DNA of 64,000 nucleotides. It comes from Cristatella mucedo. Taxonomy: Eukaryota > Bryozoa > Phylactolaemata > Cristatellidae. The stretch spans positions 160,001 through 224,000 of the forward strand of contig WPIO01000042.1 of NCBI GenBank assembly GCA_009760855.2, read 5' to 3'. Under the pieces are notes generated by a model. The model saw nothing but the letters and a program-made list of their open reading frames with translations. It was not told where the DNA came from and ran no database searches. The translations under genes and the position numbers were made by a program. This document shows, one piece after another, positions 1-10,781 of this stretch. Numbering within the stretch: position 1 is the first letter of the stretch; every line of letters begins with the position of its first letter.

Positions 1-118
1 TGCAGCGGCCTGCACGCACTACTTTCCGGCATCCCAGCGTGCATGACAAGAGTGTGCCCCGATGCAGTTTGGCTTTAAAGCTTTCACTTTCAAATGCCTG
101 CCTCCTGCTGAGGTCGGT
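1..118. other. Unassigned left edge
   Basis: No coding signal or repeat recognised. It ends where the duplicated block shared with 25 kb begins. Confidence 0.4.
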
Positions 119-1503
119 AACGAATAGACAGCTGACACATTCGAGAGGCATCAGTTGCAGCACCTCAGCAAGTGAGCCGACTTGCAGCCATTGGCACTCG
201 TGGTTGGTCGGCTGATGGGCTGGGAGAAGGGTTTACAAGCAAACTCTAGTCAAATGACATCGTATGAGGCTGAATAGGTTGACCAATTACAACGAGGGAG
301 TAATAAGTAAAGACCAGCTTGTTCAATATCCTCGTGCATACGGCAGCCCAAGAGCATCAATGGCTTTCAGCCATCACCTGCATGCAGCCAGCAACGAAGA
401 ATTGCTTGCTTCAGAGCTCGAGCCGAGGCCCGGGTCGTGAAGTGCCAAAAGTTTATCGCCGGGCTAATACAAAGTGGGCAGTCAAAAAAATTAAAAAATG
501 ATTGATATGGTTCCAACAGAACCTCGAGGTAGGGAGCAACTTTCTGCAAGCCATCATCCGGTCAGCAACATAGCCAGAAATTATTTTTAAAGGTGTCTGG
601 ACCTGGTCCTTGCATGAGGCCTACCAATCATAATGCAGGCTGACGAAGCAGCAGTACCTGCATCTGATGCACAGGTCGCCCAGATCAAGAGGAGTCGTCA
701 GCATTCGCTAGCTTTAACGTCATAGCGGAATGCTGATCGAAAGCTATGTAGACCAACGTGGAGTCTACATCCCACAGTAAAGTAGTGCTGCCATGCAGGA
801 CTCCCATCTTGAGCTGGAGAATTTGGCTAATGACCAAGGCCAATATACAACAGACATGCTGCATTGTAGTAAATTGCTCAGGAATGCGGTCAAAAAGCAC
901 TGTTGAGGCTGGACAGAAATCCGGCCCATGATGCACCATTTCGGCAAATCAGCTGCTAGCGCCACGTGCCACATGACAAGCAATACGTGACTGAATGTGT
1001 TCTTGCCTCAGAAAGCTCTTTCTTCTCTTGGCACATCGGGAGGGTGCGATGTTGGTGATGGGGGTGGGGATGGAGTGAGGCTGGGGTGGGGATGAGTGGT
1101 GATCTATCGGAGTGGTGATCTATCGGAGTGGATCTATCGGAGTGGTGATCTATCGGAGTGGTGATCTATCGGAGTGGTGATCTATCGGAGTGGTGATCTA
1201 TCGGAGTGGTGATCTATCGGAGTGGTGATCTATCGGAGTGGTGATCTATCGGAGTGGTGATCTATCGGATTGGTGATCTATCGGAGTGGTGATCTATCGG
1301 AGTGGCTATCTATCGGAGTGGTGATCTATCGGAGTGGCGATCTATCGGGGTGGCGATAGGGGTGAGGCAGCAAGCTTTGCTCCAGCATTGCAAAATGCAC
1401 GGGCGACACAAAGCCAGCAAATCCCCTCCACTGCAAACAAAGAACCTTCTGCTAAAAGGCAATCAGCGGCAGAAAGGCAGGCAGCAGCCACGCCAGTGGT
1501 AGT
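114..1503 (+). repeat. Duplicated block A, copy 1
   Basis: This block is highly similar by eye and in the same orientation to 24966-26111. Long shared stretches include the run around 145-300 and the run around 780-1010. It contains no convincing gene; small open frames here are interrupted in the other copy. The main difference between copies is the minisatellite near 1.1-1.36 kb, which is much longer here. Similarity stops about 13 bases before the donor end of the SHP2-type exon at 1516, so the second copy lacks that exon. Confidence 0.85.
1096..1365 (+). repeat. 16-bp minisatellite
   Basis: Tandem array of the unit agtggtgatctatcgg, about 16 copies, with a few variants (tggcta, tggcga, attggt) near its right end. 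The homologous place in the second copy (about 25880-25975) has only a few degenerate units, so the array expanded or contracted after duplication. Confidence 0.9.
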
Positions 1504-1515
1504 TATAGCACTTGC

Positions 1516-1638
1516 CTGACAGAGAGTGTGAAATTGCCCGGACTGCCTTGGCTCGGCCGGGCGAGAAAGCTGCCGTCGAAGCCCTTCTCCAGGAGCAGTT
1601 TCTCAGCGTCCAGCCCCGTTATGTCCGGATGGAACCAT
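1516..1638 (-). CDS. PTPN11: Exon of a SHP2/corkscrew-type tyrosine phosphatase (N-terminal SH2 domain)
   Basis: Read on the minus strand the exon encodes [19 protein letters not shown] followed by [20 protein letters not shown] and V. This is the first half of the N-terminal SH2 domain of the SHP2/corkscrew family, including the FLAR motif whose arginine binds phosphotyrosine. SHP2 is a cytosolic phosphatase that docks on activated receptor tyrosine kinases and promotes Ras/MAPK signalling. The 123-base length and the position of the acceptor, which splits the arginine codon before WFHP, match what I recall of human PTPN11 exon 2. The acceptor is ttcacag. The donor is AG|GCAAGT, a GC-type donor with otherwise perfect consensus. 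The tiny first coding exon should lie at higher coordinates and the remaining exons beyond the left edge; I found neither in the window. It is single-copy here. Confidence 0.88.
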
Positions 1639-1639
1639 C

Positions 1640-2212
1640 TGTGAAAGCGACATGCGCGTTTAAGCCTCTCTGCACCGAGCAAGAGCCACAAGACCTGCCA
1701 TCCAAAGACACTTGCAGCAGGTGGCACGGCCTGCGTGTCTGGCAGACGTGGCTGAGCAACCAAACATCATGCAATCTTTGCACATTTTGCCAAGATTAAG
1801 GTTTGCTAACTCTTTACGTTTTCCAAAAATAAGATATAGCATCGAAGTTGCAATCAATAGTTAAAATGCCTAAAAAGAGAACTAGTTCTTTTACGTGCCC
1901 TATGAAAAAATGGTGTTATAGTTCTATCGATGACCTGCTTCTCACTAACCATGAGAACTCTCATTCACACATGGCAACACCACTTTTAGGATCCATAACC
2001 ATACGACAGTTTTTGTAGGTGCACGATAAGCTTATTATTTCTGACACTGCTATCCAAAGTCAACCGAAGTGCGACCCCATTAGCCTGATTCCAGTGGGTT
2101 CAGCAAATGCTGGGAAACTGCAGCCCACTCATTCAGATAGTCTCTAGAAGAGCTCCCTAGGAGCTGCTCAGTTTGACAAGCACAGCTGCCAGAGTGAGAC
2201 AAGCTAGCACAG
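1640..2212. other. Presumed intron, no feature
   Basis: AT-richer sequence upstream (in gene sense) of the SHP2-type exon. I see no repeat family and no exon in it. Confidence 0.4.
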
Positions 2213-4290
2213 TAATAATAATAATAATAATAATAATAAGGCACTTGATAAAGCGCCCTCAGAGAACTCAATCTCTTTCTAGGCGCTTTACATTTGCTGC
2301 AAAGGGAAATGCAATTGAATGGTGAGTAAGATCATGCTTGATAAACAGACAACATGAATAACGTGGTTAGGGGTGACATGCACAGGGTCAGCATGCAAAT
2401 GTGGTTAGTGACAGCATGCACAGTGTCAGCACGCATAAGCACATCAAGGACGAATCACAGGGACCCACTAAATGCTGTCATAAATAAGTTTGTTTCTAAG
2501 TTCTTTTTAAATGTGGTCAAGTCAGGGGATGTTCTGGTAAAAGTCGGGAGGTATTTCCCGGCTTTGGGAACCTACGAACTAAATGCACGGTCTCCAAAGA
2601 ATTTGAGGTTTGTACGAGGTATTTGTAGACTGTTGGATTCCGAAAAGCAGGTGGTACGATGCTTGGCCTGATGGGGGAGTATATCTGAGAGATAGGCAGG
2701 AGCTAAAGAATGAAGTGACCTAAAAGTGAGCAACAAAACCTTGAAGTCAATCCGTTGCTTGACTGGTAGCCAGTGCAGGTCGGCGAGAGGTGGTGTGATG
2801 TGGCAACTTCGAGGCTCACGAAGACAAACCAAGCTGTGGAGCACCAGCTGCAATCGCCTGATCGCACATGCTGGTAGGCCAGTAAGCAGTGAGTTACTGA
2901 AGTCAAGACGGGATGTCACAAATGCATGGACCAACTTGGATGTGGTATCCTTACCTAAACAAGCCCGAATTTTAGCAATGTTATGAAGCTGAAAATAGGC
3001 AGATTTAACTGTGGAGCTGATATGGTCGTCTAAAGCGAGGTCCCTTTGGAATATGACACCTAGATTTCGAGCTGATTCAACAGGAGATATGCTGGCAGAG
3101 CCAATTTTGAAAGTCAGCCTTTCCAATTTCTGAATCACACTGGGTTTGCCCATAACTAGTAAGTTAGTTGTATCATCGTTTAGTTTTAGAAAATTTGCTG
3201 CCATCCATGTGCGGATGTCATCAATGCATGCAGCTAGTGAGTTTAGAGAATTTGAGGTGCTCGAAGGCTGGAAGGGATCAAAGCAAAGGTACAACTGAGT
3301 GTCATCCGCATAGAAGTGAAAGCCTAGATTGTGCTTGGAAATCACATCAGCAAGAGGCAGAGTATAAACCGTGAAAAGAACCGGACCTAGCACGGAGTCC
3401 TGAGGTACTCCATATTCCAGAGGTACCTGGGATGATCTTTGTCCATTCACTCCATACTCTGGAGTCTCCCACTGAGATAGGACCTCAACCACTGCAGAGC
3501 AGTGCCAGTGTTGCCCTGGCGAGATGAGAGGCGCTCTAGAAGTACTTTGTGATCGATGGTATCAAAAGCTGCCGAAAGATCGAGTAAAACAAGCAGAGAC
3601 ACTCTACCCATGTCTGCATTCCTAAGTAGGTCGTTGTATACCCTAAGCAATGCTGACTCTGTGGAGTGATTAGCTCTAAAGCCAGACTGGAACTTACTAG
3701 CAAGTTGTGAGATTTCGATATATGAGTTCAGCTGGTCCGCCTCGACCCGTTCCAGTGTCTTTTATAGGAATGGTAGAATGGAGACTGGGCGGTAGTTGCT
3801 TAAGTTCTCTTGGTCTAGTGTGGCTTTCTTGAGAAGTGGCGCGACTACAGCTTTTTTGAAAGGTGCTGGGACATAACCTAGGGCTAATGACATATTAATG
3901 ATGTTAGTTATGCATGGCAGCAGCATATCAATGCAACGTAGGAGCAGGACAGTGGGAATAGGGTCCAGAGGACTTGTCGTCTTCTTTTATTGAGATAGGA
4001 ACTTCAGGAATAGATCACTAGTGACCTGCTTAAATGCAGACATTGAGGTGCAGCCAGGAGCCGAGGAACAGCATTCTAGTGGGGAGGTTGTCATCGCAGG
4101 GATGGATCTCCTGATCTTGTCTATCAAAAAGAATCGAGAGAAGCGATCGGCTAGATCATCGCAAGGATCATCAGGTAAGGAGCTAACCTGGGAGCAGTTG
4201 AGGAGCTGGTTGATCGTCGACATCAGCATTTTTGGATTGTGCATCTGTGATTCAACAATGTTTCTATAGAAGCTAGACTTGGCCTTTGTT
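2213..4290 (-). mobile_element. LINE-A (L2/CR1-like), long RT-containing copy
   Basis: On the minus strand this runs from the linker through reverse transcriptase to the 3' tail. Frame-shifted segments read in order: 4244-3987 (linker, about 85 residues), 3650-3447 (LLDLSAAFDTIDHKVLLERL) and 3492-2572 (306 residues with the FYADDTQLYL catalytic box near 3300-3325, then a thumb/C-terminal region with LVHAFVTSRLDF). The tail at 2213-2300 is the family hairpin followed by (TTA)n. The endonuclease is missing and at least two frameshifts separate the segments, so the copy is 5'-truncated and dead. It is the best RT copy of the family in the window. Confidence 0.88.
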
Positions 4291-4369
4291 AGGATCGATT
4301 GGTACGACCTACAGTAGTCTCATATGCCTGTCGATGGACAGTCAGTCCAGATCTAGCTGTTCACCTATC

Positions 4370-4494
4370 TAGATGTTTACCTGTACCTCTAATACCTATA
4401 CCTATGCGTATACCTATACCTATAATACCTATCAATATACCTCTAATACATATACCTCTAATACCTATACCTAATCTAGCTGTTTACCTATACC
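4370..4494. repeat. Degenerate acctat-type short tandem repeat
   Basis: Irregular repeats of acctat, acctaat and acctctaat. The run ends directly in a plus-strand LINE-A fragment whose normal sequence here includes acctatacctcgtac. The array may therefore have grown from that LINE segment by slippage. Confidence 0.6.
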
Positions 4495-4632
4495 TCCTAC
4501 AAACCTCAAATCTTTTGGAGACCGCTCATTTAGTTCGTATGCTCTCAAAGCCTGGAACTTACTCCCGACCTGCATCACGACATCCCCTGACTTGACCACA
4601 TTTGAAAAGAAATTAAAAATGCACCTATTCAC
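4495..4632 (+). mobile_element. LINE-A 3'-ORF fragment
   Basis: Matches the C-terminal part of LINE-A (caaacctcaaatc, agcctggaactta, tgacttgaccaca). It meets a minus-strand LINE-A tail head-on at about 4633-4642. Confidence 0.75.
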
Positions 4633-4642
4633 GTCAGTATTT

Positions 4643-4935
4643 AATAATAATATAATAATTATAAAATACTTGATAAAGTGCTCTAAGAGAACTCAAATCT
4701 ATTTCTAGGGGCCTTACATTTGCTGCAAAGGAAACGCGATCGGAATGGTGAGTGGTATCATGCTTGATAAACAACAGGAATAACATGGTTAAGGATGACA
4801 TGCACAGGGTCAGCATGCAAGTGTGGTTAGTGGCAGCATGCACAGTGTCACCACATATAAGCACATAAAGGACAAATTACCGGGACCCACTAAGTGCTGT
4901 CCTAAATAGGTGTTTTTCAGTTCTTTTTAAATGTA
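4643..4935 (-). mobile_element. LINE-A 3'-end fragment
   Basis: Antisense copy of the LINE-A 3' untranslated region with the hairpin near 4665-4725 and the run of the 3' region (acatgcacagggtcagcatg) near 4798-4818. Confidence 0.8.
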
Positions 4936-5212
4936 AGCAAGGTAGTTCCTCTGCACGAACACAACACACGGTGCACTGGCAGAAAGGCTCGAGTCGGTTT
5001 TGGAAGGCCATAACCACCAACTAACTGGCAGTGTCGTTGAGCTTGAGCTAGTGCAACAAACTGACATAGCAGACCAGCCATTCGGGATCAACTTTACAGC
5101 AAGCCACGAGTAGCCTATCTCCACCACACTCGATAGCAAATGCAGTAACTAATGCATCAGCAACACCTGACAATAGATAATAGCTAAACCCACAATAGAC
5201 AATGCCCACAAT

Positions 5213-5280
5213 ACAATAGCTCACCACAAATACATCTGAACAGTACAATAGCTCACCACCAATGCATCTGAACCCGACAC
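5213..5280. repeat. Two-copy ~34-bp tandem repeat
   Basis: caatagctcaccac is followed by a similar aatacatctgaac segment twice in succession. The flanks at 4936-5590 otherwise show nothing recognisable. Confidence 0.6.
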
Positions 5281-5594
5281 CAACAACCACCAGTGCTGGT
5301 CGCCCGAATGCAACTTGCATTCAGGGCAGCTGGATCACCGGCTTCCCTCTCCTCATACCCAGCTGGCTGAGACGACACAAACCCTCGTGAGTCACACAAT
5401 ATGCCTCCTGCAGCACTATAGGCCTACCCAAAGCAGCACTAAGTCTCTTCCTGATGTGTCCCACAAGTGCAGCAGCACCCAGCCACAGCGCCCAGCAAGC
5501 TCGAAGTACATCACACAAGCCACAAGTCGGCAGCTCTAATCTTGCTTAAGATGACTTTTGCTAGCTATACAAGGCTTCCACAGTTCGACGAATA

Positions 5595-6525
5595 ATAGAA
5601 GTTAATCTCTATCTTAACATTCGCTGCAAAGGAACCGTGACAATATGGTTAGTGGTAAGATGAACAGTGAAAGCGCACAAATGACAATTTACAAGGACCC
5701 AGCAAATGCTTTGAGTAGGTGCAGTTTTAGTTTCTTTTTTCATGTCTCAAGTCAGGGGATTCGTGATGTCAGTCGGGAGTGATTTCTAGGCTTTACAATA
5801 ATACCAATAATAATGCATTTGTATAGCGCCCTCAGAGAACTGAATCTCTCTCTACAGATGCTGCACATAAACCATTACCAAATATGTGGTGGTAACATCC
5901 GCAAGCAGCAGGCACACCAAGCAGCGAGCACCAGCAAGTAAGCAGGTACATGCACACGAAGGACGAATCACAAAAACCCATCAAATGCTGTAATAAAAAG
6001 GTGCCTTTAAGCTACTTTTTAAATGTCGTCATGTCAGGGGTGTGAGGTGTAGTGAGTTCCAGGCTTTGGGAGCATACGAACTAACGGCACGGTCTCCAAC
6101 GGTTTTGAGGTTCGTACGAGGCACGGCTAAACGATTCGAGTGGCAACAGCTGGTTGCACGATGCTTGGCCGATGTGGGGCAGTAGATCTGATAGATGGGT
6201 TGGAGCCAGAGAACGAAGGGACCTCAAAAAAAAAGCGCCAGCACCTGCGCACTGCTTGCTGGGAGCCAATGCAGGTCGGCAGGAAGTGGTGTGACGTGGC
6301 ATTTGCACCGATCACGACAGATGAACCTAGCTGCAGAGTTTTGCACCGACTGCTTCGGGAGCATATTAACTACAGTCACGTGGTCTCCAATGGATCTGAG
6401 GGTTCGAGACAATGCTAAACGACTAGAGTCAGGCAAGCAGGTAGATGCTTGCCTGCAGCTTGGGGAGCAGCTCAGATAGGTAGGCTGGAGCCAGAGAATG
6501 GAGGGACCTCCAAATTAGTGACACA
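5595..6525 (-). mobile_element. Three LINE-A 3' fragments in series
   Basis: Three antisense LINE-A pieces follow one another: about 5595-5797; 5800-6360 (its own hairpin and taat-rich tail at 5798-5830, reaching into the C-terminal ORF region); and about 6385-6525, which restarts in the ORF region. The middle piece has the variant 3' region also seen at 31.9 and 37.2 kb (antisense of gcctgctgctt followed by ggatgttaccacca). All are 5'-truncated with broken frames. Confidence 0.75.
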
Positions 6526-7167
6526 CGAATGGCAAAGTAAACGCTCGTCCAGTTTGTGTAAAATGTGTATACACCGCTCACAGGTCAACAAAAACTGGAG
6601 AAGATCTCGGCACCTTCGTCGAGCAGACGTCTGACACGAGCTTGACTGCTAAGGACTAGTTAACTGTCCAAGGCATTTGAGCCAGGAGCTAGCCAAGGTG
6701 GGGCATGCACTTGAGGACAACCGAAGCCAGTCAGTGGTAAAGAGACTGATAGGACTGCAGCCCTGAAACTACCAACTTGCTGCTCGATGGGCAGGTCAGC
6801 CAGAGGTCAGCCGAACTTGATGCCTGCCACCAAGCTTTGAGCAAGCCACAGCAACCGACAGAGCCACAACAAGGTGTTCACTAAGCATCAATTAGCATTT
6901 GAATAGGGCTGTGACAGTTAGTACTTGTCTAAGGGTACCACACTGAGAATTTCTCTAGGGGGATGGTACTTGAGCAGGGTGCCAAAAAGCGATTTGACTC
7001 CTGAATCTGTACTACAAGCCATGGGTGCTGCACCTCTCCGGTAGCCAGCAATGCAGAATTCCATAAACGAAACTGCCTCCCAAAGCATACGACACTGCCC
7101 CAACTTGCGAGGGGCACTGGCATCCATCCGACTGTTTTCTTGCATGGCAATGGGTAACTAAAGAAAA
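6526..7167. other. Unassigned sequence
   Basis: No repeat family or exon recognised. Short open frames on the minus strand near 6918-7150 have no family resemblance. Confidence 0.4.
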
Positions 7168-7323
7168 TACTTGCTGACTAAGCAGCCTCTTTTGTATAGC
7201 GACAGAATAGCCTTTACGGCTATCATTGCAGCGGCAAGGATCACCCACCCCAGGATTCGAACCCACGACCACGGTCCCCAGGTCGTGAAAAGCAATGGCT
7301 ATCTAGTGTGCCATCACAGCTCA
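7168..7323 (-). mobile_element. SINE-1 (tRNA-derived), copy
   Basis: Antisense copy of the ~165-bp SINE-1. The B-box is visible as ggattcgaacccacgac near 7253-7270, and the conserved 3' part (tatagcgacagaat, tttacggctatca) lies at 7195-7225. It matches the plus-strand copies at 31.2, 35.9 and 59.1 kb. Confidence 0.85.
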
Positions 7324-8339
7324 CCACATGAAACTCATGAAACTACCAGAAGGAAACTTCAAACGACCAAACATTAACTGCATGCGTACAAGGGAATGTA
7401 ACCCCATACGTCAGTTATCAGATCTTATGCAGAATGCTAAGAGAAAGCCATCCGCCGAGCGGGTGAGAAAAGTTACTGCTGATCTTACTCCGGCAACGCC
7501 TGGCCAATAAGTGCTGTTGCAGCAACCAACAGCGCACACGCCTTGGAGTGCAGCCATGAAGGGCTCGATCGGCCACTTGCCGTGACGTAATGGCATGCCC
7601 AGATGCATATGTGCAGCCTTGATCAGCAAGTGCATGCATGCAAATGACGCAGCATTTAGAAGTGGTACGAACCCAAGACAAGCATCGACCTAGACCGTCG
7701 ACCACCGACACAGCCTGCCCACCTACACAGACACCACAGCCAGTGAATGGCCTGTGATCCCTGCTACACTTGGGCTCCTGCTTTAATCACATAAGAAGCA
7801 AGCTGCTGGCTATCAGCTGGGCACCGAAATCCATCTCGTGGAGAGACGGTCAGACAGCATTACGTTAGCATATTGTGGGAGCATGCACACTTCGCGAAAC
7901 TCAGAACACGGCATACCTGCTCCCAAGTCCTTATTTATTTTTCAGGTAACAAGCGGGAGCTGCAAACTCCGTGAAATGGGAAAGACTGTATAACAGTCGG
8001 CAATGCTGAACACCAGGCTATTATCAACACTGAAATGAGGGGCCTGTATAATAAGAGACTTGGGGAACGTCAGGCTAGCATCAATACAGAAGTGATTATG
8101 CCTGTATTACATTCGATATGTATGAGGCAAGAATCGAAACTGAAAGCGAGAACCCAGTTACTCTGATGATGCATTTCGGACGACACTGTATCAGCCTTTC
8201 AAGTGCGCTAAGGCCAACGAAGACAGAAAGCCGGATCGACGCAGGTTAAACTAGCGCGCCAGCTTTCTGTCGTCACCTCACAGGTACGACGACAGCAGAG
8301 AAGACAACACAAGAACCATCTTTGACCAATGTCAATGTA
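7324..8339. other. Unassigned sequence
   Basis: No recognisable repeat or coding exon. The open frames at 7411-7711 have no family resemblance. Confidence 0.4.
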
Positions 8340-8870
8340 TATATACCCTGATGCAGGTGCGCGGCGATGGCTGATGGCTACGGTCTGTGCGGCGGCGCGG
8401 CTATGTGCGCGCTGTGAAGAGCCGTATAACTAACTACACAGCTGAGTACGACAGGTCGGTATGGCGAACAACCCCCCCCCTTCCGCAGGGATCGCGTCAA
8501 ACAAAGCAAGGCGACAGGTGCCACCGGTGGCTAGATCTTGCCTTGGGCCGCCTCACTCGGCGGAAAGCGCGGCGTGTGGCGTTCGCGCGCGGGCAGCGCT
8601 TCCTACCGACGATGGCTGAACATCGCGCTTTCAGATTTGCCCCGAGACCAGAATATAGGTGGCGCGGCAAGCGCGAGTAGGCACCGGACGAGTCAGTGAC
8701 TAACGGCGCCGAATGACGAATATGGTGGCGCCAGCATCCAACAGGATGTGTCCTTGACCTACGAGCGATTGGCTGCTCTGTACCACCGCGAGGGGCGGTG
8801 CCAGCCGATCGTGGGCGAGGGGCGAGTGCTACAGCCCAGCTCCGGGCGTCTAAACTAATGGTCCTAGAGT
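8340..8870. promoter_or_regulatory. GC- and CpG-rich stretch, candidate promoter region
   Basis: Composition changes sharply to CpG-rich (for example around 8545-8720), unlike the flanks. A 182-codon minus-strand open frame over it looks like a compositional artefact. It lies upstream, in gene sense, of the SHP2-type exon and could be that gene's 5' region, but no first exon was identified. A 23-base piece of it (8551-8573) recurs at 26113-26135. Confidence 0.35.
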
Positions 8871-9760
8871 GGAATGAGACGGTTTTCTTTCTGCCATGCA
8901 AGTACCAATTTTTTGACACCCTGCTGTCGTTCCTGACTGAGGCCATCTGGTCCGTGGCTCGAAGGCCCAGAGCTCTGGCGCCATCACCCCAACATTGCAG
9001 AGCGATCCTTTCGAGGCCAGCCCTCCAAGACCCATCTAGTCGCAACTTACTTGAGGCTATAATCGTCGTGGCTTTTGTGAAGAATAGCTCAAAGCTAAGA
9101 GAAAAACTACCTCAAGGAAAACTTCGTAGCAACAGGGTAGGAAATAGATTCCATCGAGCAGCCGGCTTAGCCAGTTCGGTTAAGGACGCCTGCCAGAAGT
9201 ACTGAAACTAGTTTAGGGCACTCGGGCAGAGAAAATAGATGGTCATTGTCTTGTAAGATTGAAATGACACCTGACCCGGAAAACAGTGAAAACCAGTGAC
9301 CGACCACGAGCCTCGTGGAGCTGACCTATTCCTACACTACCTAATGGACGCGGCGTCAATTTGGTTAGACACAGCTTTAGCACTACCAGGAAACGGCAAA
9401 AAATCCTTCTAGTCAACATTGGGTAAAAAAAAATCACGAAAATTCTGTCAAATTCGAATAGAAGGTAAGTACCGAACCGCTCAAGTGTACGGTTTCCCAC
9501 TATCTGTAGAAAGCTCCTCGATGTCGACTGCAGCAAGCTATTCGCTTGCGAAAGATGATCCCTGCAATTAAAAAGAATCATTATCCCACTAAGGATTACA
9601 GCAAACATAATAATACCATGCAGAATTGTTGGCTTTCTCCAATCCCTGCAAGGCAGTGTTTATCTTTCTGGGTAGGAGATGCCGCCTTGAGGCCTTGAGA
9701 GAATACGTAGAGAGAAGAGAGAGACGTAGAGACGTAGAGAGACGTTGAGAGAAGACGTCA
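8871..9760. other. Unassigned sequence
   Basis: No feature identified. Open frames of 121-135 codons on both strands have no recognisable domains. Confidence 0.4.
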
Positions 9761-9970
9761 TTCGTTGGGTTTTTCTTAGATCGCACATACAACATCGATA
9801 CTCTGCAGCAGCTAAGCTTGCCGTATTGCCAGCATTTGGCATCGAATGCTGCCTGGTTTGCATTATTCGTTGGGTTTTTCTTAGATCGCACATACAACAT
9901 CGATACTCTGCAGCAGCTAAGCTTGCCGTATTGCCAGCATTTGGCATCGAATGCTGCCTGGTTTGCATTA
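9761..9970 (+). repeat. 105-bp perfect tandem duplication
   Basis: Units 9761-9865 and 9866-9970 appear identical. Each unit contains the inverted repeat agcatt/aatgct around tggcatcg. The unit length is a multiple of three, so frames stay open across it on both strands, which explains the repeat-containing open frames here. The apparent identity suggests a recent event. Confidence 0.9.
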
Positions 9971-10625
9971 TCTCGCATTCGGCTTTTACTATTCTCCGGT
10001 GGCAACTGAGAATCGTGCAACGTCGAAAGAACGGCTGCACCAACGACTGTGAGAGGACAAAGACGAGTTCTCTGTAAGAATGATCGCTGTGAGAATGCGG
10101 CATCCTCATTCTCAGGGTTTCTAGCTTTTGCTCGATGGCAGGCTGTAGTTGCTCGCTTCTCTGCTTCGGCCTACGTTCTCCTAGCCACGCAGCAATAGCC
10201 TCGTAATCCCTCGTTCAGAAGCTTCACGAGGCTGTGGAAATATGTCGCGTACACCAACCACCAGCGACACAAGAGCCATTCTTTTAAGCTGCGATTTCAC
10301 ATTGCCACTTGAGCTGCAACAAGCCGAGCGCCGGTGAAGTCGTCGGCACAATAAGAGTTCACGGACTTCTAGGATAAGGTCAATTCAGTTCAGCCGATTC
10401 AGGGATTCTTTATTTGTGAAGCGATCGATGAGCCGTAATATTCGCTTCCGCCTCCTCTTGCATCTTGCAGCGTGCAATAAAAATTGCCGAATCAGCCGAG
10501 GTCATACGAGAACTGCTAGCCCCTTAACCACGGACTAAGATCCGGAAGGCGTTTGCTGTTCGCGACTGCTCACGAAATCTTTAAAGTTAGGCACCTGGAG
10601 TACCACCCAATGAGCATCAATCACA
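9971..10625. other. Unassigned sequence
   Basis: No repeat family or exon recognised. Confidence 0.4.
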
Positions 10626-10781
10626 CACTAGGTAAGGCGGTTGCTTTTCACGACCTTGGTCGTGGGTCGTCGGTTCGAATCCGGCGGTGGGCGATCCTTT
10701 TTTACCACTGCAAGTAGGGGTGATGGCCGTACAGGCTCTTCTGTTGCTATACAAAAGAGGTTGCTGAATCAGTTAGTGAGA
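10626..10781 (+). mobile_element. SINE-1 (tRNA-derived), copy
   Basis: A-box-like actaggtaaggcggttgc, B-box ggttcgaatcc near 10672-10682, and the family 3' part (gctatacaaaagaggttgc) are all present. Confidence 0.88.

Noticed and set aside
1096-1365. Regular short repeats resembling a CRISPR array
   Set aside because: The repeats are contiguous 16-mers with no spacers and the context is eukaryotic; it is a minisatellite.
8900-8960. aattttttgac resembling an Sm-site of a spliceosomal or spliced-leader RNA
   Set aside because: I could not find the matching 5' sequence, conserved stems or 3' hairpin of any known small nuclear RNA.
9243-9608. 121-codon minus-strand frame
   Set aside because: No recognisable domain, repeat homology or supporting signals.
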